Of a stretch of 64,000 nucleotides of DNA, positions 1 through 11,528 are shown one piece after another. The notes beneath the pieces were generated by a model, which was not told the DNA's origin, ran no database searches, and saw only the letters and a list, made by a program, of their open reading frames with translations. Origin of the DNA: Zanthoxylum bungeanum (Eukaryota; Streptophyta; Magnoliopsida; Sapindales; Rutaceae); assembly GCA_019454045.1 (NCBI GenBank), contig SKCR01051199.1, positions 297,862 through 361,861 on the forward strand. Direction: 5' to 3'. How positions within the stretch are numbered: position 1 is the first letter of the stretch; each line of letters begins with the position of its first letter. Made by a program: the position numbers and the translations under genes.

Positions 1-514
1 AGCTGAAGGATTAACAGTAGGCACAAATAATGATGATGATTGATGAGTAAATAATTGTAATGAGAAACTATCTAAAAATATAATGGAATTACGTGAGCTT
101 TGATTCCTCTCACCCCTAAATGATACATATGCAACTTAAGTTTTTAAAAATTTAAGTTCAAATTCTTTAATTTTATTTTTAATTTAATATAATATAAACT
201 CAAATTAATAATTTTCAATAAATTTGAAATTCCATTTTTATTTTTTAAACAAAATTAAAAATTTAAATTAATTAAAAAATCGGAATCGTACCATTTGATT
301 TCGATTAGGAATCGATGGTAAGGTATAAGTAAGCTAAAAGGTGTGAACTCTTTTTCTCAATGCCTCCTACTCACTCATTCCCTAGAAACTCCTGGATTCC
401 TAATCAACGGTCCAGATTCTTCCAAGCGCACTTAACTTGATCGACTTTTAACCCCCTTAACCGCCTTCAACACGAATTTTTGACCACTCTCCATGTTCGA
501 GATTAATAAATTAA
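1..514. other. Gene-free AT-rich stretch
   Basis: No supported gene or repeat was recognised. The sequence is AT-rich with poly-A/T tracts and stops in all frames. Confidence 0.5.
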
Positions 515-938
515 GGGTTATTTACGTTTTACTACTAAAGTTATGATCAAATAACAATTGGGTACTATGAATATTAATATATTACATTTTACTACTAAAC
601 TTATAAAAATTTAACATTTTACTACTTTTCCATCCAAACCGTTAGTTGACCGTCAGTTGACATTTAAAAAGACTGTTTTATCCTCCAAATAAAATAAAAG
701 TGAAAATTATAATTATACCCTTTAAAAAAACATATCTAAATCTTATATATAACAATAAAAGAAATACAATCAACAATTACATTTATAAAAATACTTCAAT
801 CTCTAAATTATCCATATAACCCAATAAGTAGTAAAATGTTAAATTTTTATAAGTTTAGTAGTAAAATGTAATATGTTAATATTCATAGTACCCAATTGTT
901 ATTTGATCATAACTTTAGTAGTGAAACGTAAATAACCC
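515..938. mobile_element. Mutator-like MITE with long terminal inverted repeats
   Basis: The two ends are inverted copies of each other over about 114 bp with about two mismatches, starting GGGTTATTTACG and ending CGTAAATAACCC. The element is flanked by a perfect 9-bp direct repeat, ATAAATTAA, at 506-514 and 939-947. A 9-bp target duplication and long inverted repeats are the hallmark of Mutator-like elements. The 424-bp body codes for nothing, so it is non-autonomous. Confidence 0.88.
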
Positions 939-1138
939 ATAAATTAATTATCAAAAACATAATTCACATCATACATGTTCTGATGAGTTATTGAGGAATT
1001 TTTTTTTTATTAATGTTCGAAATTACTTTATTTTATGTACTTTAAATGAAATTAATGAAATTTAGGGGCAATTTAATTTCTTCAGTTATTTGAAGTATTT
1101 TTAACTTGATAAATGAAGTTTAAAAAATTAACTCGTAA

Positions 1139-1303
1139 TTTTTTTTAAATCGTTGGAAATTCCACCTTCAAATCACTACTTCCGGACTTAAGCAGAGCAT
1201 GTAAAAATTCTGACTGTTCCAGACTCTTACAAGAAACACACTCTTTGAATTCGAACTCATGATCTCAATGTGAAATCTTGAACCATACACCATCAAGTCA
1301 CGT
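1139..1303 (-). mobile_element. tRNA-derived SINE, copy A
   Basis: On the minus strand this reads from a box A-like head (gTGACTTGATGGT) through a box B (GTTCGAATTC, 1247-1256) to a body ending in GGAATTTCCAACG and an A-rich tail. It aligns with four other copies in the window (1822-1992, 7002-7146, 17516-17695, 18232-18414). The internal RNA polymerase III boxes and the A-rich end mark a tRNA-derived SINE. Confidence 0.72.
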
Positions 1304-1821
1304 AAGAAAAAACTAATGAATTATTCAAATTTAATTACCCTTACAAAGTTTTTTAAATACAACATTACATTCATATTCAAAAAACATACGTTGTCAAATT
1401 ATTTGCTTTCAGATATTAAGAGAAAAATAATAATATACATTGAGGTCAATTTAAACTTAATTTAAAATTTAAATTAAATTGATAAACTGTAAAAAATAAA
1501 AACTAAAACTAACAAGCACCACCTAGTTACTTTTTTTAATCCTCAAGTCTTTCATAATTTTTTTTTTAAAAAATAATTATAAAACAATTTAATATATTGT
1601 TAAAAAAATTCAGAAGAGTTTGTTGCAATTGTAGGTAAATTTTCTAAATGAATTAAAAAACATGGAAACTACTTAAATAAGTTCTGAAAAATTAAAGAAA
1701 AATTGTCCGAGGAACAAATACACCATGGATCTTATAGTTGGATTCTTTACTACCAAAAAAAAAGAGAGAATTATTGTAAAGTAAAGTTTGGTAGTCACTA
1801 CAATTTTTTCCCTACTTTTTA
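1304..1821. other. Unassigned stretch between SINE copies
   Basis: AT-rich sequence between two SINE copies. A 60-codon chance frame crosses it but shows no recognisable domain. Confidence 0.4.
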
Positions 1822-1992
1822 TTTTTGGAATCGTAGGAAACCCCACCATCAAATCACCACTTCCGGACTTAAACGGAGCAGGTAAAACCTACACATGTCT
1901 CAGGCTCTTACAAGAAACACATTCCCTGATTCGAACCCGAGACCTTAAGGTGAAATTTTGAACCATACACTACCAAGCCACGTTCCTGGGAG
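1822..1992 (-). mobile_element. tRNA-derived SINE, copy B
   Basis: This is the clearest copy for the promoter boxes. On the minus strand, TGGCTTGGTAGT matches the tRNA box A and GGTTCGAATC matches box B. The body then runs through CCTGCTCCGTTTAAGTCCGG to an A-rich end. The head CCCAGGAACG corresponds to similar heads in the copies near 17,690 and 18,410, so the true 5' end lies a few bases outside the boxes. Confidence 0.78.
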
Positions 1993-2099
1993 ATTAAAAT
2001 AATTTATATGCATGATGTTTTTTTTTTTTTTTTTCTACTTCATAGGTCCCAAACACTCTTTTTCCTCTTATAGGTCCACGTATGTTATTAACATATTTT

Positions 2100-3345
2100 C
2101 ATTTAGGGTCTGTAAAATGATTTTCGTAAATAAAATATTTTTTATGAAAATCATTTTTGAAAACAAAAGTATTTTTAGTGTTCGACTATTGTTTAAAAAC
2201 TTGTCCATAAAGTGTTATTTGTAACGTCTATTTTTTGTCAAAAAATATTTTCTAGTGGTTAGAAGAATGAATAGTAAAAAGATCTAATTCTGAATATGGC
2301 TTAGATTCATATTGTCCCGGAAGAACCGAGTCTGAAAATACCTGAGTCCACAAAAAATTTCGGACTCGGTTGGTAAATTCTATTCCTGCACGGATCTGGA
2401 CACGACTCATGGGTATTTCTGAAAGCGTGATTGGTCTAAATCTGCATACACCCGAATGATCCAAATCGGATCCACGCGTGTCTAGATTTTCGTGACACAT
2501 TCTAGAATTTTAATAGTTTTAAACAAATACAATTGAAAAAATATATTAAAAAATCCAGATTTTATGGTTCTGGTTCGGGTATGCACCGATCAGGATCTAC
2601 ACGGGTAAATATAATTGAAAAAAATTAAAAAAATTCAGAATTTTGGATCTAGGTATTATCGGATCCATATCTATGTGAGTTTGGAATTCCGAGACCCGAA
2701 TCTATAATTTTATTAATTTGATAAAAATATAACTAAAAATGATTTAAAACATCTGGATTTCTCGATCAAGTCCGGGTATAACCGGATCCATATCCACGCG
2801 CTCCAAAAACATCATGACCAAGTCTATGATTTGATACAAATATAATTGAAAAAGATAAAAAAAAAATTGTATTTTTAGATTCGAGTATTCCCGGATCAAT
2901 ATCCACACAGGTCCGGGATCTTCGGGATCCAAGTCTACAAATTGATATAAAAAATCTGAATTTTCAAATCCAATATGAGTATATCTGAATCCGGATTGAG
3001 TACTCATCTGGGTCTGGATATTTTTATCCTGGATCTGAATACTGACCTAGGTCCTATATCCACAAAAATACATCCCGTCCTTTTTCATTCATATCTGGGT
3101 CCAAGTTCGAATTTGTTCCATTTCTCAAAGTTAGTTATGTAAATTTTGGATAAAAAAAAATTAATAAAATAACCTACGCATTTGTATTCCGTAAGTCATT
3201 TTTTTCGGAAAATAACTTAACTTTTTCATTGATCAAAAAATAATTTACATTAACCAAATTTTTGTAAGTGTCCCAAATGCCGTGAAATGAGGAAAACATT
3301 TTCTGGAAATCATTGTACTGACAAACAAACATACCCTTAGTCTAG
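2100..3345. mobile_element. Composite hAT-like non-autonomous DNA element
   Basis: The left edge (AGGGTCTGTAAAATGATTTT) and the right edge, read on the other strand (AAGGGTATGTTTGTTTGTC, then AATGATTTCC), look like inverted ends of a hAT-type element. The core (about 2280-3120) repeats motifs around GGATCC and ATATCCACG in both orientations, which suggests a second element nested inside. No clean target duplication was found, so borders are approximate. Confidence 0.4.
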
Positions 3346-3819
3346 TTTTATTTATTTTTTGTCCATGATTTGTGTTCATGTGCTTGGAGAAAATTTTGAT
3401 GAAATTAGTTTTGCATACACTTGACCACTTTTTTTTATTTAGTTAAATTTGATTAAAAAATAAAAATATCTTTAACTATAAAGAATCTAATTTTTTAAAA
3501 AAATTTATATTATTAATTTACAAATCATAAGCTTTAAAATCATATTGTAGGTAAAAAAATGTGATTGAGCTTAAGTTTATAATTTGTAAATAAATAGTAT
3601 GTAATTTTATTTATTAAATACCTTATAAATTGAGAAATAATTAGTTTTAAATAAAAAGTAAAAAAAAAAAAAAAAAAAAAATTGATTGACGTGCGACCAT
3701 CTTCAATGTAAAATGGAAAGGAAGGCGTAGGGAGACAGTACTAATAAGATTAGAATCCAAAAAAAATAGAAAAAAAGGCTGTAAAAAGAAAAATCGAATT
3801 TTGATGTTATAATTTCACC
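3346..3819. promoter_or_regulatory. Upstream region of the NF-YA gene
   Basis: Intergenic AT-rich DNA with a pure poly-A run near 3660-3680, directly 5' of the GC-richer leader exon. A weak TATA-like GTTATAATTT lies at about 3806. No experimental start site can be inferred, so the promoter call is positional. Confidence 0.35.
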
Positions 3820-3886
3820 TGCAGCCGCAGCAGCCAGCAGAAACAGCCTGCTTGCTAGAGAACACAGAGCCTGGTTTCTCTATCAG
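3820..3886 (+). other. Probable 5' untranslated exon of NF-YA
   Basis: A GC-richer block (CCTGCAGCCGCAGCAGCCAG and following) ends in CTATCAG|GTAAAT, a good plant 5' splice site at 3887. A pyrimidine-rich tract and TTTGACAG acceptor follow at 3976, so a 90-bp leader intron is possible. NF-YA genes of this type commonly have introns in their leader. The join to the coding exon is not proven; CTGGCAG at 4875-4881 is the likely acceptor before the start codon. Confidence 0.45.
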
Positions 3887-4916
3887 GTAAATTTCCAAAT
3901 CTAGAAACCCTAGCTACCTTTCCATTTTTGTTTTTGTTTTTGTTTTTGTTTTGTTTTTTTTTTTTTGCTTTGACAGGCAATTCGCATCATCATAACGGAT
4001 TCCAGAATCTTGAACACCCTTATTTTTATAATCATTTAAATTCCGGATTTTCTATTTTATCTGCTGAGCAAATTGGATTAATAGAAATAACTTTTTGGTG
4101 TTCGTTTTCGTTGATTGAGTTGATTTTAGTCTTTTAGAGTGTTTGATTATTTAATTGAGGCCAATTTATGGGTTTATATGAGATGATTGGGCTGATTTTC
4201 TGTGAATTCATTGACAATTTCCCGTTCTTTGCAAGAATGAATTGAGCTAGCTAGTTCATTCCTGATTTAGACCAAGTTAATGTTTTTTTTTTTATAATTT
4301 ATAATTCACTTGTGATTGTGAAACGTTTCCACAATGATATTGATATTAAGATAAGGAGGTTTTGTCGGGAAATCTCTACTTTCTGTGAATAAATTCTGCA
4401 CAAGGTTGCCTATTAAATATGTTAATTGTAGGAGAGTAATATAAATTAAAGAGAAAATTTTTATTATTATTATTTATGTATGGGCATGGTGATGACATGC
4501 AACCCATCGTTGAGTTCGGTAAAATCTGGTTTCTTTCTTGTTGATAAACTTTTGTGCGTACTACTGCGTAGCAAGCATCTGATGTGGCTGGTAAAAGTTG
4601 CAATAACACATTAGGAGAGTCATGTTTGTAGAATTATGTAATGTTTCTTGAAAGTTTCTTCTCCACTTTGTCCATGGTTCCAGATATTAGTTCTTCTATC
4701 ATCCGGAATTTATGAGTAGAATTACAACTAATGATTGGTGCATTTCATTCTCGTTAAGTGATTAGGGTTCTTCACCTAGTTTGGCTTATTGTTGCATTTG
4801 GTTGATCTTTATGTAGTTTATCATTTATACTTTTTGCTACCTCTTGGCTTGAGACCTCTAATCTGTTGGATGTGCTGGCAGATTTGAGTTGCAGATTCTG
4901 CATGCGTAGCAGCCTC

Positions 4917-7900
4917 ATGACTTCTTCTGTGCATGATATATCTGGTATTTTTCATTTAGATCTTGATCAAGCTCATATTTATATTATATCTTCGTAATGA
5001 AGCTGATCCAATCTCAGTAAATAGATTAAATTCCAAAATCTACTCTCCTAGTCGGGCATACAATTGCATCAGAATATTTCATATTATAAAAAATGTATAA
5101 TTGATTTTTTTTAATGTTTGCCTTTTTTTGCTAAACAACTATGACATCGCCTATTTCTGTGTGGCAAAATGAGACTTGGTCTGTCCAGGGAGGGAGGACC
5201 TTTGTAATTAGTTTGGCTTTTGGCCCTCTATATTCATAAACTATAGCAAATGACCCAGTCCTGACTCCTGATGGAACTTAGGCTTGAATGTTGTGAGACC
5301 TATTTCATCCAAGCCAGTCTGTTCTGTAGCGATTCCTATTGATTCGTATTCTACAAAATCCAGTATTTACAGTAAGCATTTTTCCTTGATGGATTGCAAT
5401 GGGCAATGGCAAAGGATCACCATTTTCAAATGGAGAAATAGTGAATCTGATGGCTATTTGAGGTTGCTTGTTTTTTACCAAACTTATCAATATTCATGGG
5501 TAGTTCACTGTGGAATACCTGTGGCAGTTATAGCATTGTTGATTTTAAGGAATTGAGTTTCTTTGTTCTAATTTTGTTTGTCTCTTGATTTTGGCTGTTA
5601 ATTTTGAAGCTTCATATCTTAGGTTAACTATTTTTATCGTTTCCAGGTATATCTCACATACAATTATGTTTCTAATACAATATTCTCTGTTTTCGGATTA
5701 TTATTGTTCAGATAACAATGAAGCTGATGAGAAGCAGAAGCACCCAGAATCCCAGATACAGACCTCATCACCTGCCGCAGGAATGGCTCAGCCCAGCATC
5801 ACAACTCCTAATGTTCAATATGCAACGCCTCAAGTCGGGGCAGGCCCTGCCATGGTATTATATTTTGGAATTTTCTCCCTCTCTTTTGGGTGAATGTGTG
5901 TTTGGGGAGGGCAGACTAGTTTACAACCTTTTTAGCTATAAAATATCTTTGATAGACATGTTACCTATATGTATAAAAGGTGTTGTCTAATTTAATTTTC
6001 ATTATCTTATCACAGAAATAGTAGAAGGGTTATCAATCTAGAATTCTGTTTCTTCTTTGTTTATAAGTTATTATGTCTGATTTCGATGCATCATGGTATT
6101 AGCTCAAGTTTGTAGAATGAGAGGTTTATTGGGGCAGAAGTGGTGTCACGGATAACGCCTCGAGGCGGTCGGCCTTTGAAGCGCGAGGCGGACGCCTCAA
6201 TGCCAACTCCCAAAAAAAATTAATAATTTTTATAACTTGATGAAATGATGATTCTTGATTAATAATAATTTTATTATAAATATTTAGTAATTTTTGTAAC
6301 TTATTTTTTTTATTTAAATATTTATAATAAATAATTTTATTGTATATATATGATAATAGTAATAATAACTTTCATTATTTTTATAATACAATTTAATACA
6401 TGAATATCATCAAAAATATTAAAGTTTTTGTTATTCTTATTATTATTATTAAGTTTTTTTAATTCTTGTTATAAATAAATGGTTGATAATTTGACTAATT
6501 GGGCTTGTAACCTAAATATTTTTTTTAAAAAAAAATTGGGCCCTCACCCATTTATTTTCAATTTCAAAATGAGTTGACTAACATTTTGTTATATTGTTGA
6601 GGGGTTGATAAATAAATTTAGGCATGGCCCATCAATATATGGCAAGATGGAGAAACCCTAATTTATTGTCTGCTTCAATATGAGCAGCGGTAGCGTGTTT
6701 CTCTCTCGGCAGCGTGTTTCTCTCTCTATCTCCTCATCTCTCATTCGTCTTTCTCAATGATTCTCTCTTAGTTTCATCGTCATCAATTCATGAAGGTCAT
6801 TTTACCGTTTTTCTTCTTAATTTCTTCATCATCTTCTTCTTCATTTCTGGCGATGAAGACAACCTAATTTTTTTTGCGTCATCTCTTCGGCCGCCTCACA
6901 CCGACGAAGCGGGTTAAAACACAAAAACGCTAGAGGCGGACGCCTCGTCGCGCCAACGTCGCGAGGCGGCGACGAGGCGCCTCTTGCCCCTTTTTTAAAC
7001 AATGGCTTGGTGGTATAAGACTTAAGATTTGGTTGTCAAGTCATAGGTTTGAATCCAGGGGCTGGGGCAGCCGGGAGTTTTACCTGCTCCGCTTAAGCCC
7101 GGGTTGGGTGGTTTGGCGGCGGGATTTCTAACATTTCCAAAAAAAATGCTGTCATGAATTGTCTCATGAAAAAATCCTTGGCAAATATGTTATTGTGGGC
7201 ATCGATGTTAGTGGTAATTATACTAATCATTTGGCAGAATGTCTTGGAGAGGTGTATTTAGCTCTATGGTCAATGGTGATTTTTTATTTATTTGTTTTAC
7301 TTTTTCTTTTTTGAACATTATCCCTGTTAGTTGATGCTAGTTATGTATATCATTTGTAGAATTGCGTTCTGGTTTTAATACATGTCCTCTTTGGTAGTCT
7401 TCTTCTTTGACCGACATTAATAGAAGAATAGCCTTGGAATTTTGTTAGATGAGTTTTCCAAGCCTGTAGTCTTGATTTAAAGAATACTATTATCCCATGT
7501 CTTATCCTCATTTGTCTTTCAGCTACCTGTAGAAACATAATGTCATATTGCTTTATTTATGCTTATTAATACTTGATTGTTGTCCTTATTTGTATATCAA
7601 GCAAATGCGATAATGATCTCACTGGCAATAACTGGCTTTCTGTCTTTACTCAATCTAAGTATTCTATATAATTGATTCTTCTATCTTAAAGGATTCAATC
7701 ATACTTTTCATAAATTATGCCTTTTTCCGTTTCTTGGCCATGTTTTCTTATTCCTTTAGAATTTTGGTCTCTCAGAAGTCTTTGGATTCATAAAATTGTG
7801 GGAGTAACCTTCATATAATAGGTTATGTACTCATTTTGCAATCTGTTTTTAGTACTGCTTTGGATGTTGGGATTATCTGTCTGTGATTTCTCGTCAGATG

Positions 7901-8914
7901 TTATGGTTCTAAGAAAACCTTTATATTTATGCTGTCAGTGACTCAACGTTCATAATGAATTAATTTAGATTTAGAATTATGATTTGTCATAGTTCTTTTT
8001 ATCATTTTCTTATTTTGATGATCTTGTCATGATATTGACTCTGGTTCTTAATGAATCTCTACCACACTCCAAAACCTGTAATGGGAAAGCTAGAAAATTG
8101 AAAATTGGGAAGTTGAGTTTATGAACTAATCATGTATCCTTGGATTTATGTAATTAGGCACCAGTGGCTTACCCCTATCCAGATCCATATTACAGAAGCA
8201 TATTTGCTCCTTATGATGCACAACCATATCCTCCTCAACCCTATGGGGGACAACCATTGGTACGTTAATTCTTTTCAATTCCATTTATTAGTTGTGATAA
8301 CGCGGTGTAGTTGGTGAATTTGGGGGAAACGTGGAGGATGTACATTTATGTTATGATTATTGGCAATTAATTGATTCAGGTCCATCTTCAGTTAATGGGA
8401 ATTCAGCAAGCTGGAGTTCCTTTGCCAACAGATGCAGTTGAGGAGCCTGTGTTTGTCAATGCCAAACAATATCATGGCATCTTGAGACGACGACAGTCTC
8501 GTGCAAAAGCTGAATCAGAAAATAAAGTTTTAAAGTCTCGAAAGGCATGTTACGAACTCCAATTTTATGTCATCTGTTCAAATTGGACATTTTACTTTGT
8601 GGATTGGAATACTTTAATAACCAGTGGGTTGCGGGATATTCTTTCAGTAATTTTGAACACATAATTAAGTTTTTAATTAAGTTTCGAGTATATTATTTTC
8701 ATTCTTTTTCATCACACTAATTATGCAGCCATACTTGCATGAGTCTCGGCATTTGCATGCGTTAAGAAGAGCTAGAGGATGTGGGGGTCGGTTTCTGAAC
8801 TCGAAGAAAAATGAAAACCAAAAGAAGGAGATGACATCAGATGACAAATCACAGTGCAATCTGAATCTCAACTCAGATAAAATCGAACCTGCTTCCTCAG
8901 ATAGTCAATCCTAA
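4917..8914 (+). CDS. NF-YA: Nuclear transcription factor Y subunit A (NF-YA), five coding exons
   Basis: This is the sequence-specific subunit of the trimeric CCAAT-binding factor NF-Y in the nucleus; it joins an NF-YB/NF-YC dimer. Coding exons are 4917-4944, 5712-5854, 8158-8259, 8380-8544 and 8729-8914 (624 nt, 207 residues). The subunit-association helix is at about residues 113-140 ([20 protein letters not shown], and RAKAESENK after it). The DNA-binding part is at about 145-170 ([20 protein letters not shown], then RFLN). The N-terminal half is Pro/Gln-rich with PYPDPYY, and the tail is Asp/Asn/Ser-rich. The length and the MTSSVH start resemble Arabidopsis NF-YA4/NF-YA7. An in-frame ATG at 4902 would add five residues; 4917 was chosen because relatives begin there. 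Splice sites are GT/AG except the last intron, which has a GC donor. All exons join in frame with both domains intact, so the gene looks functional. Confidence 0.95.
6145..7001. mobile_element. GC-ended hAT-like non-autonomous element in an NF-YA intron
   Basis: An AT-rich core is bracketed by GC-rich ends built from GCGAGGCG/CGCCTCG motifs in inverted order (near 6156-6200 and 6925-6990), then TTTTTTAAACAATG on the right. These subterminal repeats are typical of a widespread plant hAT group. The element at 10,028-10,817 has the same design and also a TC-rich internal patch. No open frame for a transposase is seen. Exact ends and the 8-bp target duplication could not be fixed. Confidence 0.6.
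7002..7146 (+). mobile_element. tRNA-derived SINE, copy C
   Basis: This is the only plus-strand copy in the window: box A TGGCTTGGTGG at the start, box B GGTTTGAATCC, then TTTTACCTGCTCCGCTTAAG and an A-run at 7138-7146. Its 5' end abuts the right end of the hAT-like element, so one may have landed beside or in the other. It sits in the sense orientation in the NF-YA intron. Confidence 0.75.
8545..8728 (+). other. GC-AG intron of NF-YA
   Basis: The exon ends TCT CGA AAG and the intron starts GCATGT; the acceptor is TTATGCAG before CCA TAC TTG. Only this cut keeps the invariant [11 protein letters not shown] of the DNA-binding domain in frame. The nearest GT (8549) would add four bases and shift the frame. 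The match AAG|GC is the usual context for the minor GC-AG class. Confidence 0.88.
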
Positions 8915-9370
8915 TTTTATGATCGATCAATGATGGCCACTGAAACAAATGCCAGGACTTTAAGGTTTGCTTTACCAGCTAGTCCTGTTATTTGCTTTCT
9001 CTCAATACTTAGAACTCAGTAATGTGAATAGTTTCTCGAGTAGGAGTAGGAAGTTTACAAAGATGAAGCAGGCAAAATTTAGCAATATTGTCTTCTGTTG
9101 AGTTTCCATTGCTGTGTGTCTGCACTTATTTATTGATAGAAAAATTTGAGTTGGGTAAGTTGTTAATGTGACAAATAGCTTAGGATAAGTCTTGCTGTGT
9201 AGTAGTATTATCATTATAATCACTATCATTTCTTATTTGTCAAACTTGGATAATAAGTTAGAAATATTGTTACTGAAATTTGTAGCTTTTAGAACACTGT
9301 TTGTTTTCTTTTAGTTGACTTTGATTGGCTTATGATTGTTGATTTGAAAAAATAAAATTGTGCCACCAAA
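8915..9370 (+). other. NF-YA 3' untranslated region
   Basis: Downstream of the TAA at 8912-8914 the sequence is T-rich with AATAAG and AAAATAAAATTG (about 9250-9360), which could serve as poly-A signals. I looked for a miR169-type complementary site, which many NF-YA transcripts carry, and saw none. The end of the transcript is an estimate. Confidence 0.5.
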
Positions 9371-10027
9371 AAGTCTATAATGATACAAAGGAAAATTCAC
9401 CTTACTTGACTTGTATTTTGTCATTTTTCCCTACCATATCATGTGTTCATGCACTGATATTTTGATAATCCAATTATTGGAGAATTAAAATAAAATGAAA
9501 AAAAAAAAAAAAAACAGAGAATGGAATTGGGAGGTCAACAAAGTGGGCTGAGACACCAAAAAGAAAAAATTTTCAATTTCATATACGTGAAATAAGTTGA
9601 TATCAGTAGATGTGAACAAGTACTAGCTTATTCGATCAAAATATCTCTACTCCATATTGTTTTGAGTTTGATTTCTCATGATGGTGTGAGTAAATAAAGA
9701 ATTTACGTTGTTATTAACATTCAGACCTGATTATATTAGTTTACGGGTCTAGTTCTCACAATATTCGGACATAGTTCTAATCAGCTTTCGGGTATGGTTC
9801 TATCAGCCTACGGGTTTGGTTATCATCCGATTTGGAGCCTAGTTAATGGTAATCCGCCCAGTGAAAGTAATTCTCTATAGAAGCGATAGGAATATTCAGA
9901 TTATCTTGTTCTTTGTAATGAAATAATATATAATATATACAAAAAGTGGAGATTAGTTGATGGGTCAAGTGTTGTAACATGTAAAACATCTAGAGGAAAG
10001 TATTTGCGATACATTTGTTTCCATTTA
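9371..10027. other. Unassigned intergenic DNA
   Basis: No gene is seen. A poly-A run at about 9498-9514 and a loosely repeated phrase around TTACGGGTCTAGTTCT/TTCGGGTATGGTTCTA (9740-9820) suggest decayed repeat sequence. Confidence 0.4.
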
Positions 10028-10817
10028 TTAAAAAAAAAGTTCGCCACCTCGCGATATTGTCGCGTCGAGGCGTCTGTCTCTGGCGTGTGATGTACTGTCG
10101 CTAATTAAAAGAATATCGATATTTTGTTTTAAACGATGTTTTGGGGGCATTTTAAAACCCCCAATATATAAACAAAAAAAATAGATATTCCAAAGCTGTC
10201 TCTCGCCTCTGTCCTCTCTCTCGCATCCCTCTTCAAGTCTGGAAGCTCTCTCTCTCAGCAAGCTTAGGGCCTTAGGCTATTTTTTTATATATATATATTT
10301 CTTTTCATATTTTTTGATAATTATTTGTAGAAATAATTTTACTTAAAATTGAAAACCCTAGATGCAATTGTTCACTTTAATTATTTTGTTAATTTTACCT
10401 AAAACTCTAGATCCAATTATTCATTTTAATTTTAAATTTGAAGGTTTATGAATGTTAATAATTAATAACTAATTAATTGTTAGTAGTGAATAACTAATTA
10501 AGTATTAATAGTTAATAACTAATTAAGTGTTAATAGTGACCCATCTAATGATGATGGGGTTTAACCCAAGTGTCATGTCACTAGACACATATGATAGTAT
10601 ATTTAAGGATTAGTTGTCAGTTGTTTTTTGAATTTATTTTGAGGGATGAATAAATGAATGTATTTTGGACTTGTGGATGTTTTTATTATGCCGATTTTAT
10701 GATTTTAATTTTTTGACTTCGTATTGAAGCGCCCGCCTCGCCGTCATAAGGTGGTCCATCTTGCACCTCAACGGCCAACCGCCTCTAGGCGTTGACCGTA
10801 TTTTTGAACATTGCTTA
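10028..10817. mobile_element. Second GC-ended hAT-like non-autonomous element
   Basis: It has the same layout as the intronic element at 6145-7001: GC-rich ends with TCGCGTCGAGGCG on the left and CCGCCTCTAGGCG on the right, then TTTTTGAACATTG, around an AT-rich core. The left A-run may be the counterpart of the TTTTTAAACAATG end. There is no coding capacity and no clear target duplication. Confidence 0.55.
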
Positions 10818-11528
10818 TTTCATATTGGTTAAGTTTTTGATTAGTAGGTGGTTTTTCAACCCTTGAGCACCCTCTCCATATGAGTGTTTTATAAGATGAG
10901 TTCTATTTATGAGTTCATGACAATTGGTATCAGAGTCAGCATGTCTCTCATTTGCAATCGCGCGACGCAGAGGGTGACATTGGTATTGCAGTGTTCAGTC
11001 GGCATTGATTAGACTAGTACAAAATTTAGCATGTGTGGCTATCGAGATTGCGGAGTGTAGTAGAATGTTATGATATATTTATCTCACATTAGCTAAGTAT
11101 AAAATTAGTTAGTGGTTTATTAATCTATTAAACATAGGGTCTTTATAAATAAGTTCTTAATGGTGAGTTTTACCGATGAATTCGTATCAAAAATTCATAT
11201 TAGAATAAACTTGATGTTTGGTTTATGACTTGTCAATTTCTTTAATGAATGGGTTGAGAAATTGAAAAATAATAAATGAATATAAGAAGTATTGAGTAGT
11301 AAAATTTTACTATTATTTTTTTTTTTTTTTTATAAAATCTTATATTTTACTACAAATTTTTTTATATTTTATTATATTTTACATGTTAAAATGTAAGGTT
11401 TTGAAAAAAAAAAAAATCTCCAATACTTATTATATCTATTTGTTATTGTTTAATTTCTAAAGTAGTCAATGAATTTTTTTAGCTCCAATGTTTCTTATTC
11501 TTTGAAGCCAAATGATGTTTTGGGTGTC
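10818..11528 (+). mobile_element. Relic of an LTR retrotransposon leader with Met-tRNA primer site
   Basis: TGGTATCAGAG at 10,925-10,935 matches the complement of the initiator-Met tRNA 3' end, the usual primer site of plant LTR elements, on the plus strand. It follows a sequence that could be an LTR 3' end (TGAGTTCATGACA). No second LTR or coding domain is recognisable, so this is only a probable relic. Confidence 0.33.

Larger units (their letters stand above)
5855..8157 (+). other. Large NF-YA intron bearing transposons
   Basis: This intron starts GTATTA after GCC ATG and ends TAATTAG before GCA CCA. At 2.3 kb it is much longer than its neighbours, largely because it carries a hAT-like element and a SINE (about 6145-7146). 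The sequence after 7147 is ordinary T-rich intron. Confidence 0.85.

Noticed and set aside
5284..5990. Overlapping 90-102 codon frames near the second NF-YA coding exon
   Set aside because: They read through intron sequence; only 5712-5854 is real exon, in the frame that gives [12 protein letters not shown].
7069..7146. Possible tRNA gene at GGTTTGAATCC
   Set aside because: The boxes are part of a repeated SINE body with no cloverleaf acceptor pairing.
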